NCBI RefSeq assembly: GCF_018916875.1
Contig: NZ_JAHLNO010000005.1
Span: 1 to 64,000 of the forward strand
Origin: Virgibacillus proomii
GTDB lineage: Bacteria > Bacillota > Bacilli > Bacillales > Amphibacillaceae
Length of the DNA: 64,000 bases
Reading direction: 5' to 3'
Shown here: positions 24,973 to 34,431 of the stretch, piece after piece
Position numbering within the stretch: position 1 is the stretch's first letter
Layout of the letters: every line of letters starts with the position of its first letter
The notes under the pieces: model-generated
The model's database searches: none
Seen by the model: only the letters and a program-made list of their open reading frames with translations
What the model was told of the DNA's origin: nothing
Made by a program: the position numbers and the translations under genes

Positions 24973-25038
24973 ATCACAAACCATGGGTACTTACATAGAA
25001 TATAGTGCATATGACTATGTAGTTGAGAGGTGATCCGT

Positions 25039-25449
25039 ATGAGTAACAGGTCCCTACATCCTTCAGTGATCGAATTTAAACAGTTTATTAATAGCCATCC
25101 GAAACTGATTGAGGAAATTCGTAAAAGTGGCAAGCCGCTCCAAGAAATGTATGAAAAATGGGCTTTACTAGGTGAGGATGATCCATATTGGACAAAATAT
25201 AAACAACCCGAAAAGGAATCCAATAAAGAGGAGAAGAAGAAGCGAAATTTTTCGAAAAAAGACAAAAACACAGAGCTGTTTAATCAATTATTGAAGATGA
25301 CAGAGTCCATCGATTTAGATAAAGTTCAACAGCAAATGGAACATTTTAGCTCATCTATTTCTACCATTCAAGAGATTATTGGACAATTCAAACAAACAAA
25401 TCATACGAAACAAGCCCCGCATGAACAAATGGGTTGGTTTCGTGATTGA
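25039..25449 (+). CDS. ylbD: YlbD family putative spore coat protein
   Basis: This 136-residue acidic-basic mixed protein starts MSNRSLHPSVIEFKQFINSHPKLIEEIRKSG, then YEKWALLGEDDPYWTKY, a Lys/Glu-rich middle and a helical end with Gln-rich stretches. Family and neighbours match YlbD, a coat-associated protein in B. subtilis. GAGAGGTG precedes the ATG at 25039; a GTG at 25030 overlaps that site and is unlikely. ylbE follows, with its ribosome binding site overlapping the stop codon. Confidence 0.82.
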   Translation: MSNRSLHPSVIEFKQFINSHPKLIEEIRKSGKPLQEMYEKWALLGEDDPYWTKYKQPEKESNKEEKKKRNFSKKDKNTELFNQLLKMTESIDLDKVQQQMEHFSSSISTIQEIIGQFKQTNHTKQAPHEQMGWFRD

Positions 25450-25460
25450 GGAGCGATAAA

Positions 25461-25694
25461 ATGGAGCCAATTTGCTATCGTTATTTGGAACAGAATCCGG
25501 ACTTGTTACATTTTGTTCGCATGAATCCAATTTGGTATCGTTATTTATCTCGAGATCCCTCCTTACTTCCAGAAATGAAGAAAGAAGCTAAATATTTTTA
25601 TGGGAAAACTCTTTCCCAGCAAATAAATAGAGTTAATCAGCAAATCCAAATGGTAGGAATGTTGATGCAATTTGCAGGGGCGATGAAAGATTAA
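25461..25694 (+). CDS. ylbE: YlbE-like protein
   Basis: This is a 77-residue protein of unknown function. It contains an internal near-repeat: ICYRYLEQNPDLLHFVRMNP followed by IWYRYLSRDPSLLPEMKKEA, then a hydrophobic helical end (INRVNQQIQMVGMLMQFAGAM). This is the pattern of the YlbE-like family. The ATG at 25461 follows GAGGAG by seven bases; the TTG at 25446 overlaps ylbD. Confidence 0.8.
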   Translation: MEPICYRYLEQNPDLLHFVRMNPIWYRYLSRDPSLLPEMKKEAKYFYGKTLSQQINRVNQQIQMVGMLMQFAGAMKD

Positions 25695-25747
25695 ACATTT
25701 TCACAAACGGTAAAAAGTGATACTATGAAGGTGTGGAGGTGTATAGG

Positions 25748-26182
25748 ATGATAGCGACAATGGATTATGCAGCCATGCTTGATCGTTCGGAGCAATTAAG
25801 TAACATGATTATTCATTCGGACGTCATGGAAGTCTATCGTCAATCTCAAAAAGAGTTGAAAGAGGACAAACATGCTCAAAAGCTGATCCGTGCTTTTTTA
25901 AAAATAAAAAAGGATTATGAGGAGATTCAGCGATTTGGGAGATACCACCCCGATTATAATACGATTATGAAAGAAGTTCGTAAGGCTAAGCGGGAGATGG
26001 ATATGCATGAAAAAGTAGCCTCCTTTAAAGTTGCTGAGCGCAATTTGCAACAACTATTAGATGATATTAGTGAGTTTGTTGCTTATAGCGTTAGTGAACA
26101 AATTAAAGTCCCACGAGAAGGCGCATTATTAACTGGAGGCTGCGGCTGCGGAAACAGTGGAGGCTGTGGCTGTGCATCATAA
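25748..26182 (+). CDS. ylbF: RicF (YlbF), subunit of the Y-complex
   Basis: YlbF (RicF) acts with YmcA and YaaT in the Y-complex, which binds iron-sulfur clusters and stimulates RNase Y processing, affecting sporulation, competence and biofilm. The 144-residue protein has the helical YlbF core (SNMIIHSDVMEVYRQSQKEL, IKKDYEEIQRFGRYHPDYN) and a C-terminal Cys/Gly-rich tail, GGCGCGNSGGCGCAS, with four Cys that can help bind the cluster. GGAGGTG precedes the ATG at 25748. Confidence 0.92.
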   Translation: MIATMDYAAMLDRSEQLSNMIIHSDVMEVYRQSQKELKEDKHAQKLIRAFLKIKKDYEEIQRFGRYHPDYNTIMKEVRKAKREMDMHEKVASFKVAERNLQQLLDDISEFVAYSVSEQIKVPREGALLTGGCGCGNSGGCGCAS

Positions 26183-26250
26183 AGGAGTCCTTATTTCAAC
26201 AAAAAAAGAGTTTATTGAGAAAGAAGAACCCTTAGAGATACTATAACAGT

Positions 26251-26283
26251 GCATGTTGAGGGGATCTCCCCCTCTAAACATGC
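26251..26283. other. Strong hairpin in ylbF-ylbG gap
   Basis: GCATGTT pairs with AACATGC and inside it GAGGGG pairs with CCCCTC. No T-tract follows; TATAATC comes next instead. It could end the ylbF transcript weakly or control ylbG. Confidence 0.5.
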
Positions 26284-26459
26284 TATAATCTATATTACAT
26301 GTTAAGAAATTAAAATTTGATGTGTAAAATTTATGTTTTACTGTCGGTACAATCATTCTTGCTTGCACCGACGATCAACACAAGCAAAGTTTTTTAGAAC
26401 GTTAAGAAAATATAAAATTTTAACTTAGTGCAAAAATTTTTGATAGTGAGGGTAAAAGG

Positions 26460-26735
26460 ATGCGAATTAATCGACAGGGATTAATTGTTTGGTTTCAGCA
26501 TATGAAAAATCTGAAGCAAATAAAGCGGTATGGTCATTACATATACAGTTCTAAAAAGATGAGATATGCGGTTTTATATGTGGACCAGGAGGACATAGAG
26601 AAAGTAGAAGAAAAGCTAGTCAAACTTTCCTTTGTTTCTAAAGTAGAGCGCTCAAATAAGCCGTTTGTTCGCACAGACTTTGAAAATGCTAAGCTGGATA
26701 AAGCGAAGCAATATGATTATAAAATGGGAATATAA
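26460..26735 (+). CDS. ylbG: YlbG family protein (DUF2129, UPF0298)
   Basis: This 91-residue cytoplasmic protein reads MRINRQGLIVWFQHMKNLKQIKRYGHYIYSSKKMRYAVLYV, then a second half with VEEKLVKLSFVSKVERSNKP. This matches the small YlbG family of unknown function, which sits before ylbH (rsmD) in Bacillus. GAGGG lies seven bases before the ATG. Confidence 0.85.
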   Translation: MRINRQGLIVWFQHMKNLKQIKRYGHYIYSSKKMRYAVLYVDQEDIEKVEEKLVKLSFVSKVERSNKPFVRTDFENAKLDKAKQYDYKMGI

Positions 26736-26990
26736 TTTTTATCCCCATTTCAGTCCTGTAATACTCCCACTTCAAGAGAAATATAGAGAACGAAGAAGTC
26801 TAAGTGGGATAACGGCATTTTACATGCTGGATAATGGAAACATGCCTCTAAAACAGGGGTATGCTGACGCTTTACGGCAAGCCCGATTTTAGTCGGCCTT
26901 CCTTTAGATTTGAGTCGATGTTGACTTATTGTTAGGAAGGCGGTCGAAGTATACTCAGCTAGGAGACTTAAGCTAGACAGTGCTATTTTT
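26728..26990. repeat. Mosaic intergenic repeat locus 7
   Basis: This forms the first part of the 600-base gap 26736-27335 and overlaps the end of ylbG. TTTATCCCCATTTCAGTCC and CGAAGAAGTCTAAGTGGGATA (about 26740-26822) are in forward orientation. From about 26838 the hairpin module follows in reverse: CATGCCTCTAAAACAGGGG, then TACGGCAAGCCCGATTTTAGTCGGCC, CCTTTAGATTTGAGTCGATG and AGACTTAAGCTAGAC. Here two modules meet in opposite orientations, unlike locus 3. Confidence 0.65.
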
Positions 26991-27041
26991 AAAAAAAGTT
27001 ATCTACGTTATCTACAATGTAGGAATATGATATAGTTTCCT

Positions 27042-27203
27042 AAAAAAGAAAAAACCTGCAGAAAAAAATCTACAGGTCCCTCTGTTTTCTTATATAGAAA
27101 ACAAAAAGGCAAAGGGAGAGGAGAAACCGGAAGAAGAACTTATGGGGAAGTGTAAGTCTTCTCCGTGTTTTGAAACAACCAAGGTAACCTCTAGCTGTTT
27201 CAT
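27042..27203 (-). ncRNA. Candidate RsaE/RoxS-type small RNA opposite the ylbG-rsmD gap
   Basis: On the minus strand a -10-like TATACT (27215-27210) precedes a region of about 160 bases. It contains a 5' stem (TGAAACA/TGTTTCA, 27202-27171), a stem-loop AGAAGACTTA/TAAGTTCTTCT with C-rich loop CTTCCCCA (27162-27132), a C-rich single-stranded run CTCCTCTCCCTTTGCC (about 27123-27108) and a terminator, ACCTGTAGA/TCTGCAGGT, with TTTTTTC after it (27077-27042). C-rich UCCC motifs in loops plus a terminator are the hallmarks of RsaE/RoxS, which I recall being encoded next to ylbH in B. subtilis. Identity is not proven. Confidence 0.5.
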
Positions 27204-27335
27204 TATCTTAGTATAGACGATCGCGCAATTTATATACATCTTACCTAAAAATTTTCCCAGTTGAATATTTTAGTTTTCGTTTTTAAATTTTTATGATAGG
27301 ATAAATGTCGAATAATGGTTAACGGAGGTGTTGCG

Positions 27336-27890
27336 ATGCGGATTATTGCAGGTGAATATAAAGGAAGACCTATAAAGGCTGTTCCCGGAAAGGCAACTCG
27401 TCCAACAACAGACAAAGTGAAGGAAGCTGCCTTTCAAATTATTGGTCCTTTTTTTCAAGGAGGCTACGCCATCGACCTGTTTGCGGGAAGTGGAGCTCTG
27501 GGAATCGAAGCTTTAAGTAGAGGAATTGACAAAACTATATTTGTTGATAAATATCCTCTTGCTATACATACCATTCATGAAAATCTGCAACGATTAAACC
27601 TTGAACATCGAGCTGAAGTATTTCGGACAGATGCTTTTCGTGCTTTACATGCTGCGGCAAAAAGGCAATTAGAATTTCAACTCGTTCTTCTTGATCCTCC
27701 TTATGGAAAAATTAATCTTGAGAAGCTCTTAAATAAACTATTAGAGCTTCAATTAGTAGCAATTGACGGGTGGATTTATTGTGAACACGATGCATCTGAA
27801 GAACTGCCTGCTGACCATCCCCGTTTATCCATTGTGAAGCAAACAAACTATGGAGGTACCATTTGGATAACCCTCTATAAAGTTAACTAG
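27336..27890 (+). CDS. rsmD: 16S rRNA (guanine966-N2)-methyltransferase RsmD (YlbH)
   Basis: RsmD methylates G966 of 16S rRNA with S-adenosylmethionine. The 184-residue protein shows MRIIAGEYKGRPIKAVPG, TRPTTDKVKEAAFQ, the SAM-binding motif DLFAGSGALGIEAL at about 48-60 and the catalytic DPPY at 120-123. GGAGGTG precedes the ATG at 27336; an ATG at 27315 lies before that site and is not used. It probably forms a unit with coaD, 15 bases downstream. Confidence 0.95.
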   Translation: MRIIAGEYKGRPIKAVPGKATRPTTDKVKEAAFQIIGPFFQGGYAIDLFAGSGALGIEALSRGIDKTIFVDKYPLAIHTIHENLQRLNLEHRAEVFRTDAFRALHAAAKRQLEFQLVLLDPPYGKINLEKLLNKLLELQLVAIDGWIYCEHDASEELPADHPRLSIVKQTNYGGTIWITLYKVN

Positions 27891-28385
<495 letters not shown>

Positions 28386-28404
28386 TTTGTTAAGTTTTAA
28401 ACGT

Positions 28405-28443
28405 AAAGAGAGGGCTTCGCTATTCGGTAGAGCCCTCTTTTTG
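28405..28443 (+). terminator. Terminator after coaD
   Basis: AGAGAGGGCT and AGCCCTCTTTTT form a GC-rich stem around CGCTATTCGGTAG, followed by a T-tract. Confidence 0.85.
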
Positions 28444-28493
28444 GACACACTTACAGATAGCTTTTCAGTTCGCCATCACAATATAGTTAAATC

Positions 28494-29705
28494 TTATTTT
28501 ATGAACCGTCGATATAAAAGAAGAAAGGAAGCTATGATACATATAATAGTAATATATGGACCAACCGAAGCAATTGTTGTAAGAATATCCATCCATCTAT
28601 TTACTGAAGTCGTATGCGCCACAGGGACATCATACATATCAAAAGCTTGTCTATCTAAATATAGGGGTTTATAGAGAAAGATGGTCAGTGTACTAGCGAA
28701 AAAACCGTGCAGGATACGTGCAAAAAAGTACGGTGTAAAACGAATGTCGGTTTTCGATATGATACTAGCTACTTGTGCTTGAACAGAAAAACCGTTAAAC
28801 CCCAAAATAAAGCTTACTAATGTAGCTTGTACGAGTAATGTATCATTCACACCGGAAATGCTTTGAACACCGATCGTTATTTCAAATAAACCAGATATGA
28901 TAGGTAGCCCAAATTCTGTTGAGATGGAAAAGACCATTAATAATTGTTCTACCAATTTGGCAATAACGGATGTAAAGCCAATTAGAAACATCAATTTCGT
29001 TAATACAGAAAATAAAACGATAAATCCTCCAACCATAACAAGCGTCTTTACCGAGTGAATGACAGCATCACCTAGTATTTCTCCTAATGGCCTCTCATCA
29101 CTTATTCTCGCGCGATGCATAGCATAAAAAGCTCTTCGTAAGGATGTTTTAGACTTGTTCTTCTTTTTTTGCTCCATCTTCCATTCATGTTCACTTCTAC
29201 CATAGAATCTCATACATAAGCCGACGAAGATATTACCTACGTAATGACATACAGCAAGTAAAGCTCCCAGTTTGTTATCATGGAAGAATCCAACTGATAT
29301 TGCTGCAAAAATAAATAATGGGCTTGAAGCATTGGTGAACGATACAAGACGTTCTGCTTCTACTCTTGTTAGTTGTTTTTCTTTACGTAATCTTGTAGCT
29401 ATTTTTGCTCCGGTAGGATAACCGCTTGCCATTCCCATAAACATGCCAAAGCTTCCGACACCTGGTACATTAAAGAGGGGGCGCATGATTGGCTCGAATA
29501 AAACACCGATAAATCGTACTACTCCGAAGCTAATAAGCAATTCAGCAGTAATAAAGAAGGGGAGTAAGGAAGGAAATACGACTTCCCACCAAATATTTAA
29601 ACCTCTTATACTTGCTTCAAGCGATTGATCGGGAAATTTGACTAAAGAGATGGCGATACATAAAGTTATGACGGAAAAAAGAATTGTTTTTATTATTTGT
29701 GCCAA
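28494..29705 (-). CDS. ylbJ: Sporulation integral membrane protein YlbJ
   Basis: This 403-residue polytopic protein has nucleoside-recognition (Gate) domains: WWEVVFPSLLPFFITAELL, GMFMGMASGYPTGAKIATRLRK, VSFTNASSPLFIFAAISVGFF and, later, GLFEITIGVQSIS and FNGFSVQAQVASII. YlbJ is made in the mother cell and needed for heat-resistant spores in B. subtilis. It starts with TTG; GGAGG lies seven bases upstream. The 410-base gap to ylbL (29706-30115) has no repeat module and no gene that I can see. Confidence 0.9.
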   Translation of the reverse strand: MAQIIKTILFSVITLCIAISLVKFPDQSLEASIRGLNIWWEVVFPSLLPFFITAELLISFGVVRFIGVLFEPIMRPLFNVPGVGSFGMFMGMASGYPTGAKIATRLRKEKQLTRVEAERLVSFTNASSPLFIFAAISVGFFHDNKLGALLAVCHYVGNIFVGLCMRFYGRSEHEWKMEQKKKNKSKTSLRRAFYAMHRARISDERPLGEILGDAVIHSVKTLVMVGGFIVLFSVLTKLMFLIGFTSVIAKLVEQLLMVFSISTEFGLPIISGLFEITIGVQSISGVNDTLLVQATLVSFILGFNGFSVQAQVASIISKTDIRFTPYFFARILHGFFASTLTIFLYKPLYLDRQAFDMYDVPVAHTTSVNRWMDILTTIASVGPYITIICIIASFLLLYRRFIK

Positions 29706-30115
29706 TGTTGAGCCTCCTAGAAAATAGCCTTACTCTGTACTTATTCAAATGATAGTAGTAAAATTGGAATACCATTTGGTTAGCCAATCATTTTGCTTCG
29801 CGTGTTGTACAAGTATACTTCAAATATACGCACATACATAGTGGTTTTATGCCATACACTTTTTATAGTTCGTCTTTTTGAAAGCAAAATTTGTAGTTTG
29901 CCATCTGGCTTAAAATATTTACACTAGAAAAATGATCCTGTTCCATTTGCCAATTGCGTTCACTAATGCCCCATTCTATTGATATGAGCTAATACTATGC
30001 TTATTTCGTTTGAGTAATTATTGATCCTAATCCCTAGGTTACAAAGATCGAACGAATATAAAGGAGAATGTTTTTGTTTTTATGAAATGGAAAGGCTGGA
30101 AGTGGAGGGTTATAT

Positions 30116-31153
30116 ATGAGGAAAAAACATGTATTAAGCTTATTGCTTGTTGTTGTTACTGTATACTTTTTGGCATTTTTTAAATTGCCATATTATATTT
30201 ATAAACCAGGTAGTGCTGACCCTCTAAATCCAATTGTAGAAGTTGAAAATGGTTTTTCTAGTAAGGGGGATATGCACTTGGTAACAGTAAGTGGTTCACA
30301 GGCTACGCCGATGCAATTCTTATTGGCAAAGGTTTTGCCACACCACGAAATATTACCATTAGATCAAGTGTTTCCTGACGGTATTACGGATGATGAGTAT
30401 ATGCATGCACAATTACAAATGATGGAAAGCTCGCAGGAAGCCTCTACTGTTGTAGCTTATAAAGCTGCTAATGGGAAAATTAAAATTAATTATAGTGGAG
30501 TATACGTAGCGCTTGTTATGGAAGATATGCCTGCGGATGGAAAACTAAAAATGGGAGATCGAATCATTGGCATTGATGGAAGAAAAATAAAAGAAGCAGA
30601 TGATTTACTTGATTATGTGGCTACAAAACAGGCAAAGGATACGATAGAAGTCGAATTTGTAAGAGATGATAAGAAGATGACAAAGATGATAACGTTAGAA
30701 AAATTAACTGATCTTGGAGGTAAACCTGGAATTGGGATACAACTCGTAACAGATCGCGACGTTTCGGTGGAACCAAAAGTGAAGTTTTCTAGTGGACAAA
30801 TTGGTGGACCAAGTGCCGGTTTAATGTTTTCTTTAGAAATTTATGATCAATTAACAAAAGAAGATATTACGAAAGGTTATGAAATTGCTGGCACTGGTGA
30901 AATTGATTATGATGGAAATGTTTATCGGATTGGCGGAATTGATAAAAAGGTAGTTGCAGCAGATAAAGAAGGGGTAGATATTTTCTTTGCGCCTAATGAG
31001 AAGGGAAAAGCAAACTCCAATTATCAAATCGCTCTAAAAAAAGCTAAAGAAATTAACACGGATATGAAAATTGTTCCAGTCGATACGTTTAATGATGCAA
31101 TTACTTATTTAAAAACGTTAGATGAAAGTAAAAGACCTACTGCTTCTGAGTAG
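30116..31153 (+). CDS. ylbL: SepM/YlbL family PDZ-Lon membrane serine protease
   Basis: This 345-residue protein has one N-terminal anchor (HVLSLLLVVVTVYFLAFF), an extracytoplasmic PDZ domain at about 125-205 (VALVMEDMPADGKLKMGDRIIGIDG) and a Lon-type protease domain. The catalytic dyad is Ser233 (GGPSAGLMF) and Lys278 (IGGIDKKVVAA). YlbL processes proteins outside the membrane; in B. subtilis it helps degrade the division inhibitor YneA. GGAGGG precedes the ATG. Confidence 0.93.
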   Translation: MRKKHVLSLLLVVVTVYFLAFFKLPYYIYKPGSADPLNPIVEVENGFSSKGDMHLVTVSGSQATPMQFLLAKVLPHHEILPLDQVFPDGITDDEYMHAQLQMMESSQEASTVVAYKAANGKIKINYSGVYVALVMEDMPADGKLKMGDRIIGIDGRKIKEADDLLDYVATKQAKDTIEVEFVRDDKKMTKMITLEKLTDLGGKPGIGIQLVTDRDVSVEPKVKFSSGQIGGPSAGLMFSLEIYDQLTKEDITKGYEIAGTGEIDYDGNVYRIGGIDKKVVAADKEGVDIFFAPNEKGKANSNYQIALKKAKEINTDMKIVPVDTFNDAITYLKTLDESKRPTASE

Positions 31154-31162
31154 GTCTTTAAC
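31132..31162 (+). terminator. Terminator at the end of ylbL
   Basis: AAAGACCTACT and AGTAGGTCTTT form a perfect 11-bp stem that includes the ylbL stop codon; AACAAAGTTT follows, so the U-tract is weak. Confidence 0.6.
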
Positions 31163-31382
31163 AAAGTTTAAATAACACTATAAAAATAGTTTGTTTAATT
31201 CATGACGCTTATTGTTAAAGACCGTTGTTAAGCAAAGGAGGCAAACACGGTTAGCTTAGTAATTAGACTGGCAAGATATACACTAAACTTAAGCGCTTTT
31301 AACAGTTCTAGGAAATGGTATCGTACTGAGATGGTTAGCTGTATTTGTTCTCCTTGTCATGATAGTACATGAAGGAGCTTTT

Positions 31383-32597
31383 TTAGAATATGTGAATCGG
31401 TGGCTGTAACTCCTGTTTTTGCAACGGTAATCTTCGTTCTGGTGGGACTACACTGTAATAGGCGTTACTTGCATGCTCTTCTATTTCTAATAATGGATGC
31501 ATTTGACGTGTCATACTTGTAATTATTGGGGTAGCTAGCTTTTTCTTATGTTGATGCAAATAGGATTGTCCGGCTTTATTAAAACCAAGGATTCGTACAT
31601 ATGGGAGTTCATTCGGATTGCATACACTCCTAATTTCTTGTTTCGTAGTATTCGTTAAAATATGTACAAACATTCGTTGGAGTCGAGTCCAGGTGTATCG
31701 TTTTGTTTTTAATTGGTTCATCCACTCATTAAAAGAACGTACTTGTTTAACTGTTTTCCTTAATCGATACTCTAAGCCTTCATCCACTCCTTGAATCTTA
31801 GAAAGCTCTTTACTAGACATCGTAACTATTCGGTAATGTAACAGTGGAAAATAATGCTCCCAAGTGTGCCAAAGTGAAGCGGCCTGTTTATAAGTTTTCA
31901 ATTGTAGATAAGTTGTTTCTGGTATAGCGTTACGAACAGATTGAGTTATGTTTCCGGACTCGATGATAGAGTTGCGTATACTAGTAGCACTTGCAATGGT
32001 TCCGGTTATTGTTTTATCGTGATAGTCACTTTGACTACGTTCAACCGTCAGAGGTGTTATAGACAGTTGAAGGTCATAAATCATTTTCACATAACTGAAA
32101 CCAAGAATATTGTTAGGTTTTGATAAATCAATCTTTGCTAGATCAAGACCGATATGTTGATAAGCGGCTTTGCTTGCTTCAGGAAATGCTAACCCCATTT
32201 TTACATGTGTTTTTAGCGCTTGTTCAAATTCATTTTTCCTAGCGGTTAGTTGCTTGTAACTGTGAATGAAATCGGATATTTCCCCTGATTCACTACCAAA
32301 GCAAAGGCTAGTTGTTCCAAGAGCATCAAGAGCTAAAACTGCACCTTTAGCAAAAAGTTCACTGCTTTGGACAGCGAATGCATATGGAAGTTCAATAACT
32401 AGATCAACACCGTGCTTCAAGGCTGCTTTTGTGCGATGGAATTTATCAATTATTGCTGGCTCTCCCCGTTGAAGAAAAGTTCCGCTCATTACAGCAATGA
32501 TGCAGTCTGCCTGAGTGAGTTTTTTTGCCTGTTGAATGTGATAAACATGTCCATTATGAAAAGGATTATATTCAACAATTAGACCACAAGCTTGCAA
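31383..32597 (-). CDS. tmcAL: tRNA(Met) cytidine acetate ligase TmcAL (YlbM)
   Basis: TmcAL makes N4-acetylcytidine at the wobble position of elongator tRNA-Met from acetate and ATP. The 404-residue protein begins with the nucleotidyltransferase-like GLIVEYNPFHNGHVYHI, followed by MSGTFLQRGEPAIIDKFHRTKAAL, VDLVIELPYAFAVQSSELFAKGAV, LCFGSESG and SATSIRNSI. It starts with TTG at 32597 after GGAGTTGGTG. It is divergent from ylbN across a repeat locus. Confidence 0.92.
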   Translation of the reverse strand: MQACGLIVEYNPFHNGHVYHIQQAKKLTQADCIIAVMSGTFLQRGEPAIIDKFHRTKAALKHGVDLVIELPYAFAVQSSELFAKGAVLALDALGTTSLCFGSESGEISDFIHSYKQLTARKNEFEQALKTHVKMGLAFPEASKAAYQHIGLDLAKIDLSKPNNILGFSYVKMIYDLQLSITPLTVERSQSDYHDKTITGTIASATSIRNSIIESGNITQSVRNAIPETTYLQLKTYKQAASLWHTWEHYFPLLHYRIVTMSSKELSKIQGVDEGLEYRLRKTVKQVRSFNEWMNQLKTKRYTWTRLQRMFVHILTNTTKQEIRSVCNPNELPYVRILGFNKAGQSYLHQHKKKLATPIITSMTRQMHPLLEIEEHASNAYYSVVPPERRLPLQKQELQPPIHIF

Positions 32598-32659
32598 TTT
32601 TCACCAACTCCTTATAAAGTAAACCTTCATTCAGTAATGTGGTTGTCCTTATCTTCTCC

Positions 32660-32925
32660 TGATAAGTCGAACAAAAGCTAAAACCTCAGACGTCCTTGAA
32701 AAACCGCGATGCGTTACGGACATAATTTTCCTTTCCTTGAAAAATCGCGGTGTATTGCTGACGTAGCTTCTCTGTCCTTGAAAAAGAAGTACACTTTTTT
32801 TGCGTGCGAAGTATCGCTGTCGTGGTTGTTTCTTGTCCTGTTGCCGAACGAATCGAGCATGTAGCGCCCATAACTCTTGATGCGGAAGTCTTACGGTGAC
32901 CTTAGATACGGGACAAATATGTGTC
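32660..32925. repeat. Mosaic intergenic repeat locus 8
   Basis: The 568-base gap 32598-33165 holds a reverse-orientation copy: GAACAAAAGCTAAAACC (about 32669), three array-unit remnants ending in GTCCTTGAAAA, TCCTTGAAAAAT and TCCTTGAAAAAGAAG (about 32691-32790), CGAACGAATCGAGCAT and TCTTACGGTGACCTTAGAT (about 32888). No gene is present apart from the ylbN promoter near the end. Confidence 0.65.
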
Positions 32926-33109
32926 TTATTGTAGCAGAAATAATAGATATTAGCATTAGAAAAATTCCACTGGGGAAAATAATAAAGGTAGAAGATGAGT
33001 TTAAATGGTTTGGAGGTGAACGTTCAATACTGTAGATAGTCTAAATATAAAAGATGATTAATGAACAACTCAATCAATAAATTGTAAATTAGTCTGTAAA
33101 GAGAATATG

Positions 33110-33138
33110 TTGACAAAAGTCTTTTTTTCTTTTAAAAT
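33110..33138 (+). promoter_or_regulatory. Sigma-A promoter of ylbN-rpmF
   Basis: TTGACA at 33110-33115 and TAAAAT at 33133-33138 are separated by 17 bases, close to ideal. Transcription would begin near 33145, about 20 bases before ylbN. Confidence 0.75.
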
Positions 33139-33165
33139 AACTTTTGTTGCCTTGAGGTGATAATA

Positions 33166-33696
33166 ATGAAATTTGTATTAGCTCAGCTGAAAAAAAGTGC
33201 TTATAAGGAACCTTTTGTGTTTGAAAACACTGTAAATGTTCAGGAACTAGAAACGATGAACAACGATATTCGACATATTGATGAAGTTAAAGTTTGGGGA
33301 ACGTGTTTTTTTCAAGGAGATAACATTATTTTTTCCTTGCATATTAAAGGTGAAATGATACTTCCATGCGCTCGAACATTAGCGGATGTTTCATATCCTT
33401 TCGATATTCAAGCCGATGAGGTCTTTACAACTGCAACTTATTTAACGGAAGACGAAGTGGAGGATGAAGTCCATCCAATTGAGGGAGAAGTCCTTGACTT
33501 AACACCGTTAATCAAGGAAAATATTTTATTAGAGGTTCCATATCGCGTATTTTCAGATGAAAAAACAAGCCGAGAAAACAACCCAACAGCGGGGAAAGGC
33601 TGGCAAATTATTTCAGAAGAAAAGAACGAGCACACGATAGATAAGCGTTTTAAAAAACTGGAATCATTATTTAACGATGACGAGAAGCACAATTAA
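33166..33696 (+). CDS. ylbN: DUF177 protein YlbN (YceD-like)
   Basis: This 176-residue protein reads MKFVLAQLKKSAYKEPFVFENTVNV, with CARTLADVSYPFDIQADEVF, IEGEVLDLTPLIKENILLEVP and C-terminal KGWQIISEE, as in the DUF177 family that accompanies rpmF in many bacteria. YceD proteins are linked to 23S rRNA accumulation. GAGGTGAT precedes the ATG at 33166; the GTG at 33157 lies inside that site. Confidence 0.88.
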   Translation: MKFVLAQLKKSAYKEPFVFENTVNVQELETMNNDIRHIDEVKVWGTCFFQGDNIIFSLHIKGEMILPCARTLADVSYPFDIQADEVFTTATYLTEDEVEDEVHPIEGEVLDLTPLIKENILLEVPYRVFSDEKTSRENNPTAGKGWQIISEEKNEHTIDKRFKKLESLFNDDEKHN

Positions 33697-33853
33697 GCTG
33701 ATTGCTTAGCGTTTTTTACTACGTAAGAAAAGTATAAAAGTTTAACGCAAGTTTTTTAGTCTCTCTCAAGTATTAAGTTCAAGCTAGGCAATCATCTGTG
33801 TGAAATGCTTAGCGTAACCAAGGTTTTCTAATCTTATGAAGGAGGTGTAAGTC

Positions 33854-34027
33854 ATGGCAGTACCTAAAAGAAGAACTTCAAAAAAAGTAAAAAATCAGCG
33901 TCGTACGCATAAAAAATTACACGTACCTGGCATGGTAGAATGTTCAAATTGTGGAGAATTAACAAAGCCTCATTATGTTTGTAAATCATGCGGACATTAT
34001 GACGGTAAAGAGGTAGTAAGTCAGTAA
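33854..34027 (+). CDS. rpmF: 50S ribosomal protein L32
   Basis: This 57-residue protein is [20 protein letters not shown] followed by [20 protein letters not shown] and [17 protein letters not shown]. Four Cys at 30, 33, 43 and 46 (CSNC, CKSC) form the zinc-binding type of L32. AAGGAGGTG precedes the ATG. It is cotranscribed with ylbN, the standard pair. Bases 34028-34431 contain a terminator-like hairpin (AACAGGTCAC ... GGTCTGTTTTTTT, about 34131-34157) and the gerR promoter candidate, otherwise nothing I recognise. Confidence 0.95.
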   Translation: MAVPKRRTSKKVKNQRRTHKKLHVPGMVECSNCGELTKPHYVCKSCGHYDGKEVVSQ

Positions 34028-34126
34028 TCGCAAACAGTGGGTCGTGTAAGAGGGGGATACTTAAAACAAATATAATAGTTTTTCGGGTATTACTCCGTAA
34101 GATTTCTTATAAAAGCTGTTGTAGAG

Positions 34127-34158
34127 AAAACAGGTCACAGAGGTGGTCTGTTTTTTTA
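34127..34158 (+). terminator. Terminator after rpmF
   Basis: AACAGGTCAC and GTGGTCTGTT pair imperfectly (one wobble region) and a T7 tract follows. Confidence 0.65.
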
Positions 34159-34395
34159 TGTGGACAATAACGGACATCTGGCTCTATACAGAATGTGATA
34201 TATAATCAATGTTCAACTTCCATCAGCACATTTGACAGAGAACCAACTTTAGTGGCGATATAAAAATCGTTAAGATTAACGCATAAGTCCAACTAACATT
34301 AGATAACAAACAGACATTGTTGGTAACGTTTTCTTTATCTCAACTAAAAAATCTGCTAAAAATATAATCCTTTATTCTATCACACCTAGTTTTTG

Positions 34396-34403
34396 CATAC
34401 ATT
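34396..34403 (+). promoter_or_regulatory. Sigma-E-like -10 element before the gerR-like gene
   Basis: CATACATT matches the sigma-E -10 consensus CATACANT fully and lies 28 bases before the ATG. I do not see a convincing -35 at the expected distance. B. subtilis gerR is a sigma-E gene. Confidence 0.4.
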
Positions 34404-34431
34404 GATAGCAAACGTATAAGGAGGATGTGTA

